Assembly: GCA_051011135.1 (NCBI GenBank)
Contig: JBPCUO010000042.1
Span: 1 to 6,469 of the forward strand
Direction of reading: 5' to 3'
Length of the DNA: 6,469 nt
DNA from: JACOND01 sp051011135
Lineage (GTDB): Bacteria; Bdellovibrionota; Bdellovibrionia; Bdellovibrionales; UBA1609
The stretch's first letter is position 1. Each line of letters starts with the position of its first letter. Under the pieces are notes generated by a model. The model saw only the letters and a list, made by a program, of their open reading frames with translations. It was not told the DNA's origin and did not search any database. The position numbers and the translations under genes are program-made. Shown here piece by piece: positions 1 to 4,505 of the stretch.

Positions 1-443
1 AAGCAGGAGCAGATGCAAACGGGCAAGATTATGAATGGAAAAGAACTGCTTTAATGTATGCTGCTTCATCAAATAAAACAGAAATTGTAAAATTATTACT
101 TCAAGCAGGAGCAAATGTAAACGGGCAAGATTCTGACGGGAGAACTGCTTTAATGTATGCTGCTTCATCAGATAAACTAACCTACATCATTACAAATGAA
201 AAAAGAAAACATGAAAGTATAGAGTTTTATATTTCATCAGATAAAACAGAAAATAAAACAGAAATTGTAAAATTATTACTTCAAGCCGGAGCAAATGTGA
301 ATGCAAGAGATAACAAGTATCGAACTGCTTTAACTATTGCTTACAGAACTCATGATGAAAAAGGTTTTTTGGACGCTATGTTATCAAAAAAGGATTATAA
401 AAATACAGTTCAAGCTTTAAAACAAGCCGGAGCAACTGAGTAA
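1..443 (+). CDS. Ankyrin-repeat protein, C-terminal part (5' end outside window)
   Basis: The reading frame is open from base 3 to the TAA at 441-443 and gives 146 residues with no true start, so the gene begins upstream; the ATG at 54 is an internal repeat methionine. Two ankyrin units are clear, with the pattern AGA(D/N)xNGQD...RTALMYAASS...KTEIVKLLLQ at about residues 1-34 and 35-93, and a last degenerate unit starts AGANVNARD at about residue 94. The second unit is split between its two helices by about 27 extra residues (57-83), rich in charged and aromatic residues. The last unit is also stretched (YRTHDEKGFLDAMLSKKD) before a capping helix ending LKQAGATE. Ankyrin repeats bind other proteins; the partner and cellular location cannot be told, as any signal peptide would lie upstream. 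Repeat units are almost identical in DNA, which suggests recent duplication. It is followed by hairpins and probably ends its transcription unit. The family call is sure; the function is not known. Confidence 0.9.
   Translation, partial: AGADANGQDYEWKRTALMYAASSNKTEIVKLLLQAGANVNGQDSDGRTALMYAASSDKLTYIITNEKRKHESIEFYISSDKTENKTEIVKLLLQAGANVNARDNKYRTALTIAYRTHDEKGFLDAMLSKKDYKNTVQALKQAGATE
3..299 (+). repeat. Near-identical ankyrin-coding DNA repeats
   Basis: Several stretches recur almost unchanged. Bases 42-71 equal 141-170 (offset 99, all 30 match). Bases 71-119 match 251-299 (offset 180) with about two differences. Bases 3-30 match 105-132 (offset 102) with two differences. Inside, a 13-base direct repeat (ttcatcagataaa) occurs at 164-176 and 233-245, 69 bases apart. 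A 12-base tandem duplication (ataaaacagaaa) occupies 241-252 and 253-264. All offsets are multiples of three, so the frame is kept. Confidence 0.85.
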
Positions 444-456
444 TATAAAAAAATTA

Positions 457-483
457 AAAAAAGCATGATAAATTTGCTTTTTT
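457..483 (+). terminator. A/T-rich hairpin just after the ankyrin gene
   Basis: A 9-base inverted repeat (aaaaaagca at 457-465, tgctttttt at 475-483) surrounds a 9-base loop, 13 bases after the stop codon. The stem is mostly A-T, so it is weak. It may help termination or simply protect the mRNA end, ahead of the stronger hairpin downstream. Confidence 0.4.
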
Positions 484-512
484 AAAAGGCAGTCTTTGGA
501 CTGCCTTTTTTA
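484..512 (+). terminator. Rho-independent terminator of the ankyrin gene
   Basis: A perfect inverted repeat, ggcagtc (488-494) and gactgcc (499-505), closes a TTTG loop. It is extended by AAAA (484-487) pairing with TTTT and followed by a T run (506-511). This is a classical intrinsic terminator, 40 bases past the ankyrin stop. The extended stem is symmetrical, so it may also stop minus-strand transcription coming from tRNA-Ala, although the T run on that side is short. Confidence 0.85.
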
Positions 513-582
513 TTTTAAATAACTCTCAACGAATTTTAACTTTCATTTCATTAAGTTTTTTTGCAAAGGGTTTTTTAATAGA

Positions 583-658
<76 letters not shown>

Positions 659-667
659 TTTATCCAC

Positions 668-696
668 TACATAGCCTTTAATATTTAAAAAAACAA
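668..696 (-). promoter_or_regulatory. Candidate sigma70-type promoter of tRNA-Ala
   Basis: On the minus strand, TTGTTT (696-691) and TATGTA (673-668) are separated by exactly 17 bases. The -10 box ends 9 bases before the first tRNA base, so transcription would start almost at the mature 5' end. The boxes match consensus at 3/6 and 4/6. Spacing and position are the main support. Confidence 0.45.
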
Positions 697-772
697 TCTT
701 TTAGTTTTTTAAGTTTAATAGGAATTATTTTTTTGTTTCTTTCTTCAAGCGAGATCGATTATATTGAAACAA

Positions 773-1990
773 ATGTTTTCTTTCTATCTGTTTCGTCGGT
801 ATTTTTTATCTTCTCGTTCCACTTCTTTAATTAAAGTTGTTGCTTGGATATGTCTTTTAGGCTTGGCGATTAGTGTCGCTGCTTTGATTTTAATTACTAG
901 TATTATGGGAGGTTTTGGTCAAGCGATCAACTCTCGTTTAATTTCTAATGAGCCTCATATAGTTATGGATTTAAAAGAAGATCCCTTCAAGAATAAATTC
1001 TCTCAAAAACTTATGTTAAAAAAACAAGATGGAATTCAAGATATTATTTTTTTTGAAACTCAAGATCTTATCCTTAAAACTCCTTCAGGTTTTCAAGCGG
1101 TTTTAGCCACGGGATATTCTGAAAAGTATTTAAATTATCAAATCTCAAAAGAATTAAATCAAGAAGATATGTCTAAAGAAGGAGAAGAGTCTCATTCCAA
1201 AAGATCTTATGTTAATCAAGGCAAATGGATCTACCTTAATTATGATCTATTAACACAGTTAGATCTTAATATAGGAGATGAGATAACGGTGATGTCTCTT
1301 AAGTCTCTTTTACTTCCTCCTTCTATGATGCCTCCCTTAAAAAAGGTGATTGTTAAAGATATTTTACCAGATACTTTTCAAAAAGGTTTTGCTCTATTTT
1401 ATAGAAAGGGAGATTTGGATTTTGGTCAGTACTCTCAATTAAGATATGGAGCGGAAGTACGCCTCCATGATCCTGAGAATTATCTTTTTTATCAGGAGTT
1501 TTTTAAAGATTTTAAAACTACGAGTTGGGTTGATAGGAATTCCACTTTATTTTTTGCTCTCAAATTAGAAAAATTTATTATGACTTTATTTATTATTTTA
1601 GCGATTATTATTTCTTGTTTAGGGATTTCTTCTTCTTTATTTTTATTAATGACTCAAAAAGGAAAAGACATAGGGATTTTTCACTCTATAGGATTGTCTC
1701 GAAAAGATATTGTAAAAATTTTTACAAGACTTGGTTTTTATCTGGCTTTAATAGGTATTACTTTAGGTTTTTGTATTGGTTTTTTTGGAAGTCTGTTTTT
1801 TAAATACAATAAATGGAATATTCTTCCTGCTATGTATGAAGATCGAACCATTCCAGCAGTCCTAGATCCTTTCCAGTATTTTTTAATTATTTTAGCTTCT
1901 ATTTTATTAGCCGCTTTAGCTTGTTATTTCCCAACTCGTTATTTAACTCAAATTAAACCTGTTGAACTTTTAAAAATAACAGGTCGTTAA
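773..1990 (+). CDS. LolC/LolE-family ABC transporter permease (lipoprotein release)
   Basis: This 405-residue inner-membrane protein has the layout of LolC/LolE/MacB permeases. TM1 lies at about residues 21-45, preceded by a short cytoplasmic FYLFRRYF segment. A periplasmic domain of about 220 residues follows, then three more membrane segments (about 267-294, 320-345, 367-388). The stretch IMGGFGQAINSRL right after TM1 resembles the LolC/E MNGF...NRI motif. KDIGIFHSIGLSRKDIVKIF (298-317) is the FtsX-type cytoplasmic coupling loop, and the tail PTRYLTQIKPVELLK matches the conserved C-terminus. The length fits LolC/LolE (about 400-415). By family knowledge it would work with a LolD ATPase to pull outer-membrane lipoproteins off the inner membrane, but no ATPase gene lies beside it here. 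I chose ATG 773; an in-frame TTG at 764 would add MKQ, and neither has a clear ribosome binding site. LolC, LolE or a single LolF-like form cannot be told apart, and a MacB-like exporter is less likely. Confidence 0.85.
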   Translation: MFSFYLFRRYFLSSRSTSLIKVVAWICLLGLAISVAALILITSIMGGFGQAINSRLISNEPHIVMDLKEDPFKNKFSQKLMLKKQDGIQDIIFFETQDLILKTPSGFQAVLATGYSEKYLNYQISKELNQEDMSKEGEESHSKRSYVNQGKWIYLNYDLLTQLDLNIGDEITVMSLKSLLLPPSMMPPLKKVIVKDILPDTFQKGFALFYRKGDLDFGQYSQLRYGAEVRLHDPENYLFYQEFFKDFKTTSWVDRNSTLFFALKLEKFIMTLFIILAIIISCLGISSSLFLLMTQKGKDIGIFHSIGLSRKDIVKIFTRLGFYLALIGITLGFCIGFFGSLFFKYNKWNILPAMYEDRTIPAVLDPFQYFLIILASILLAALACYFPTRYLTQIKPVELLKITGR

Positions 1991-1993
1991 TGC

Positions 1994-2797
1994 TTAAACA
2001 GAGACATTAAAATCTCTGAGACAATCATTGAGAGAAGTTTTTTTATCTGTTTTTTCAGATCGTTGACCAATGATAAAGGCACAAGGAACTTGATAATCTC
2101 CCGCAGGAAAGGATTTATTTCTAGATCCCGGAATAACAACAGAATTTTTAGGAACTTCTCCCACATATTCTCGTGGATTTTTTTGAGAGATATCCAGAAT
2201 TTTTGTACTTGCTGTAAGAACAACACCTGCTCCAATCACAGCATTTTCTCTCACACAAACTCCTTCAACAATAATTGAGCGACTTCCTAAAAAAACATGA
2301 TTTTCAATAATAACAGGTTGAGCTTGAATGGGTTCTAAAACACCTCCCAGTCCAACTCCACCAGAGACATGAACATTTTTTCCTACTTGAGCACAAGAGC
2401 CTACTGTAGCCCAAGTATCAATAAGGGAGCCTTCATCCACATAAGCACCTATATTAATGTAAGAAGGCATTAAAACAACATTGGAAGCAGCGTAAGATCC
2501 TTTTCTCACAAGAGCTTGAGGAACTACTCTTACTCCTTCTTTTCCAGTCCATTTTTTAACAGGTACTTTATCAAAGTAATTAAAATCTCCAGCCTGAAAC
2601 TCTTTTATATTTTTTATTTTAAAATAAAGAAGTATCGCTTCTTTGATCCACCCATGAACCACCCATTCGTTGGATTTTTTTTCGCAAACTCTGATTTTAC
2701 CTTGATCTAAGTTTTCTATAGTTTCTTCAACTAAAATCTCCACTTCAGGAGTAATTTGATTGGTAGAAAAGGCTTTAGTTATAATTGCAGGTTTCAT
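1994..2797 (-). CDS. dapD: 2,3,4,5-tetrahydropyridine-2,6-dicarboxylate N-succinyltransferase
   Basis: This 267-residue protein aligns by eye along its length with E. coli DapD (about 274). It transfers succinyl from succinyl-CoA to tetrahydrodipicolinate in the cytoplasm, in the succinylase branch leading to mDAP and lysine. Diagnostic stretches are YFDKVPVKKW, GVRVVPQALVRKGSY, VVLMPSYINIGAYVDEG and DTWATVGSCAQVGKNVH, followed by SGGVGLGGVLEP and FLGSRSIIVEGV. These form the N-terminal domain and the left-handed beta-helix of hexapeptide repeats that makes trimers. The usual GARS appears as GSRS. It is the last gene of the minus-strand group, 55 bases after the M14 amidase gene, and no clear Shine-Dalgarno is seen before ATG 2797. 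Its end lies 3 bases from the end of the convergent LolC/E-like gene. Together with MurE on the other side of the divergent promoter it links mDAP supply to wall synthesis. Confidence 0.97.
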   Translation of the reverse strand: MKPAIITKAFSTNQITPEVEILVEETIENLDQGKIRVCEKKSNEWVVHGWIKEAILLYFKIKNIKEFQAGDFNYFDKVPVKKWTGKEGVRVVPQALVRKGSYAASNVVLMPSYINIGAYVDEGSLIDTWATVGSCAQVGKNVHVSGGVGLGGVLEPIQAQPVIIENHVFLGSRSIIVEGVCVRENAVIGAGVVLTASTKILDISQKNPREYVGEVPKNSVVIPGSRNKSFPAGDYQVPCAFIIGQRSEKTDKKTSLNDCLRDFNVSV

Positions 2798-2852
2798 AAT
2801 TTTTTAAAAAATAAATGTAACAGATTTTTTGATAGAGGCAACTAAAAAAGAT

Positions 2853-3506
2853 TTAGACCTCTCTTTTTTCAGTTGCAAAAAGAGCTTTTTTAAGAGCAGG
2901 GACATGCAAGTCTAAACTTTTTTTTATGCTGGATCCTTTTTCAACTTCATAAGTGATCGTTGGAATATTTCTTTCTAATCCACAATAATCACCTAAACTC
3001 CCAGGAGTAGGGTATCCAATATCATCAGAGATTTTGTAATTGGTATGTTGAGAAATAATATCTGCTTCAGGTTGGCAGTTTCCGTTTGTATTAATCACAG
3101 GATTCCATGAGTGGAGGCTTATAATCAAACGGGGTTTATGGCTATCAATCCACTGTATTAATTTTTTATTTTCAGGTTCGCTGCAAGCAGATTTGCCGGG
3201 GTAGTATCTTTTTTTTTCATATTTGTCAGTCCAATTTTTTGTTGGTAAATTGCGATTTAAATCCACATCATTACTATTTGTTCTTTTATGATTTAAACAT
3301 CCTTCGATATTAAAAATAGGGATAAGAGTTAATTTCAATTTGTATTCAAATTTTTTTAAAAAAGAATCAAGGAGAGCTTGAGCAACATAAATTCCTTCAG
3401 GTTCATCACCATGAACTCCTGCTAAAATTAAAATTTGAGGACCTGTCGTTCCAAAATCATAAGAGTAAATAGGAAGGCCTTGAGGACTCACAGCAAATGT
3501 TTTCAT
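2853..3506 (-). CDS. M14-family murein peptide amidase, MpaA-like
   Basis: This 217-residue zinc carboxypeptidase-fold protein has no signal peptide and is likely cytoplasmic. Visible active-site parts are LAGVHGDE (zinc ligands H32 and E35), DVDLNRNLP (substrate-binding N84/R85), ISLHSW (third zinc ligand H132) and TYEVEKG (catalytic E187). The stretches NSNDVDLNRNLPTKNW, SEPEN and IGYPTPGSLGDYCG closely recall E. coli MpaA (242 aa), which cuts the gamma-D-Glu-mDAP bond of murein tripeptide during wall recycling. The start ATG overlaps the stop of the upstream membrane-protein gene (ATGA, 3503-3506), so the two are probably translationally coupled, and dapD follows after 55 bases. That an mDAP-releasing enzyme precedes an mDAP-synthesis gene supports the assignment. 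Alternatives in the wider M14 fold are a succinylglutamate desuccinylase/aspartoacylase-like deacylase or a gamma-D-glutamyl-L-diamino acid endopeptidase. The family is firm; the exact substrate is inferred. Confidence 0.82.
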   Translation of the reverse strand: MKTFAVSPQGLPIYSYDFGTTGPQILILAGVHGDEPEGIYVAQALLDSFLKKFEYKLKLTLIPIFNIEGCLNHKRTNSNDVDLNRNLPTKNWTDKYEKKRYYPGKSACSEPENKKLIQWIDSHKPRLIISLHSWNPVINTNGNCQPEADIISQHTNYKISDDIGYPTPGSLGDYCGLERNIPTITYEVEKGSSIKKSLDLHVPALKKALFATEKREV

Positions 3507-4348
3507 AGATTATGTCTTTTTTTCAAAACAAAATAGGCTTGAGTGAGAAGTATTAATCCAAAACAGTTTAAATAAAAAGTACTTAAAAATTTCAAAATAC
3601 TTATTAAAGCAAAAGGAAGTGCGTTTGTGAGTGATAAAACCATGTAAACAGGGCTTAAAATAAAAGGAAGAATAGTCATAATAAAAGTAATGACCACAAT
3701 ACCAAAAAGAAAACCTTTTGTTAATTTTTGAGATACTTTTAAAGCCGATACATTTCCATTTTTATATTGATCATCAAAAAAAGTGACTTGAGTGACAAGA
3801 GCTAATTGGAGACCTTTTATAATCCCTGGCAGAATCAATAATAAGAAAAATAAAAGTATCGTAAAAGTGGTTTTTATATGATTCACAACAAGCGGGAACA
3901 TGTTTTCAGAGATAAAATCCTTCATGGGAAGGGTCGGTTTATCCGTTTTTTGATTTAAAAAAGCTAAAACAAAATAAGGGACAAGAAAAATAATAAAACA
4001 ATGACCTATAAGATGCAGACTCATAGAAAACATACTATGAATAGAAGAGCTTATAAAATTGTTGCCAGAGGAATGAGGAAAGGACTGATGAAATAAAATA
4101 ATAATGAGAATCGCTAAAGGAAACCAGATGTAACCAAAATAGACTGTGGTTTTTTTAAAGACAAAAGGAAGGCAATCAAAACTTTCTTGAAAAATTTCAC
4201 GAATTGTTGAAAATAAGGAAATCTTTCTGCGAGAGTTCATATTATATTTTTTAAGGAATTTAAAACTTTCTTGAAAAATTTCACGAATTGTTGAAAATAA
4301 GGAAATATTTGTGCGAGAGTTCATATTCGATTCTTTGCTTGCACTCAT
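3503..4348 (-). CDS. Unrecognised multi-pass membrane protein with duplicated N-terminus
   Basis: I do not recognise this 281-residue protein with confidence. Residues 9-36 and 37-64 begin with the same block, MNSRxxISLFSTIREIFQES, produced by an in-frame DNA duplication. Then come about five hydrophobic stretches, near 67-86, 106-131, 158-186, 211-237 and 240-274. The tail KKRHNL is basic and so probably cytoplasmic. The segment around 197-216 (NVSALKVSQKLTKGFLFGIV) recalls the 'ALkrSwrltkG' stretch seen in YciC/DUF975-like membrane proteins, but this is a weak, from-memory resemblance. It is the first gene of the minus-strand group, its stop overlaps the start of the MpaA-like amidase by 4 bases, and dapD follows. 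A role linked to the wall or to peptide handling is therefore possible but unproven. The start is uncertain: ATG 4348, ATG 4324 (copy 1) and ATG 4240 (copy 2) are all in frame and none has a clear Shine-Dalgarno. ATG 4240 would give a 245-residue protein without the duplication. Confidence 0.75.
   Translation of the reverse strand: MSASKESNMNSRTNISLFSTIREIFQESFKFLKKYNMNSRRKISLFSTIREIFQESFDCLPFVFKKTTVYFGYIWFPLAILIIILFHQSFPHSSGNNFISSSIHSMFSMSLHLIGHCFIIFLVPYFVLAFLNQKTDKPTLPMKDFISENMFPLVVNHIKTTFTILLFFLLLILPGIIKGLQLALVTQVTFFDDQYKNGNVSALKVSQKLTKGFLFGIVVITFIMTILPFILSPVYMVLSLTNALPFALISILKFLSTFYLNCFGLILLTQAYFVLKKRHNL
4178..4327 (-). repeat. 66-bp direct duplication, two copies 84 bases apart
   Basis: Bases 4178-4243 and 4262-4327 match at 64 of 66 positions, separated by an 18-base spacer. 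The differences are in the ggaaatctttctgcg versus ggaaatatttgtgcg part. The 84-base period is 28 codons, so the frame of the membrane-protein gene is kept. Each copy carries, on the minus strand, an ATG followed by AACTCTCGC, so each copy contains a possible start codon. High identity implies a recent event or ongoing homogenisation. Confidence 0.92.
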
Positions 4349-4377
4349 TTGAGTAAGGTTATATTAAGAATTGTATT
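4349..4377 (+). promoter_or_regulatory. Candidate sigma70-type promoter of the tRNA-Leu-murE-murF unit
   Basis: TTGAGT (4349-4354) and TGTATT (4372-4377) each match consensus at 4 of 6 positions and are spaced by exactly 17 bases. Transcription would begin near 4384, about 12 bases before the tRNA 5' end. No terminator separates the tRNA from murE, so this promoter may serve the whole unit. Confidence 0.45.
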
Positions 4378-4384
4378 GAAGCAA
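4358..4384 (-). promoter_or_regulatory. Weak candidate promoter for the minus-strand membrane protein-amidase-dapD group
   Basis: On the minus strand TTGCTT (4384-4379) and TATAAC (4363-4358) lie 15 bases apart, shorter than ideal. A start near 4351 would leave almost no leader before ATG 4348 but about 27 bases before ATG 4324, which would favour a later start codon. It overlaps the candidate promoter of the opposite strand. Confidence 0.25.
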
Positions 4385-4395
4385 GTTTTCTTTGA

Positions 4396-4485
4396 GCCCG
4401 AGTGGCGGAATTTGGTAGACGCACAGGACTTAAAATCCTGGGGTTTTAAACAATCGTGCCAGTTCAAGTCTGGCCTCGGGCACCA
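4396..4485 (+). tRNA. tRNA-Leu (anticodon TAA)
   Basis: A 90-nt class II tRNA. The acceptor stem is GCCCGAG/CTCGGGC, the D arm contains TTTGGTAGAC, and the anticodon stem is CAGGA/TCCTG with loop CTTAAAA, giving anticodon TAA at 4431-4433 (reads UUA, also UUG by wobble). A long variable arm (about GGGTTTTAAACAATCGT) precedes the T arm GCCAG-TTCAAGT-CTGGC. A73 and an encoded CCA (4483-4485) end it. UUA is very common in the genes of this AT-rich window, so this should be a heavily used tRNA. It lies 20 bases before murE with no terminator between them. Confidence 0.97.
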
Positions 4486-4494
4486 CTTTTAATC

Positions 4495-4499
4495 AAGGA
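4495..4499 (+). promoter_or_regulatory. Ribosome binding site of murE
   Basis: AAGGA lies 6 bases before ATG 4506, and it is the clearest Shine-Dalgarno in the window. It lies in the 20-base gap after the tRNA CCA end, so tRNA 3' processing would leave a murE mRNA with a leader of only about 20 bases that still carries this site. Confidence 0.75.
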
Positions 4500-4505
4500 A
4501 GAAAC

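Noticed and set aside
164..245. Insertion-element scar, because a 13-base direct repeat flanks part of the ankyrin insert
   Set aside because: The direct repeat is itself part of the ankyrin repeat unit, there are no terminal inverted repeats, and the reading frame is kept; replication slippage or repeat collapse explains it more simply.
3..299. CRISPR-like periodic repeat
   Set aside because: The repeats are coding ankyrin units with no unique spacers of constant length and no cas genes nearby.
659..772. Promoter for the LolC/E-like permease gene
   Set aside because: The region is T/A-rich with several partial boxes, but I found no pair with acceptable spacing that also leaves room for a leader before the start codon.
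1615..1803. Second plus-strand frame inside the permease gene
   Set aside because: It lies wholly inside the FtsX-type domain in another frame and consists mostly of F/R/Y from A/T-rich codons.
1999..2018. Inverted repeat CAGAGA...TCTCTG near the shared 3' ends of the permease and dapD genes, as a terminator
   Set aside because: The stem is only 6 bases with an 8-base loop, it lies inside the dapD coding end, and it is followed by at most three T on the minus strand and none on the plus strand.
1987..2710. Other open frames over dapD (both strands, for example 2063-2278 plus, 2516-2710 plus and 1987-2235 minus)
   Set aside because: They overlap a full-length, clearly recognised DapD, have low-complexity composition and show no domain; they are chance frames.
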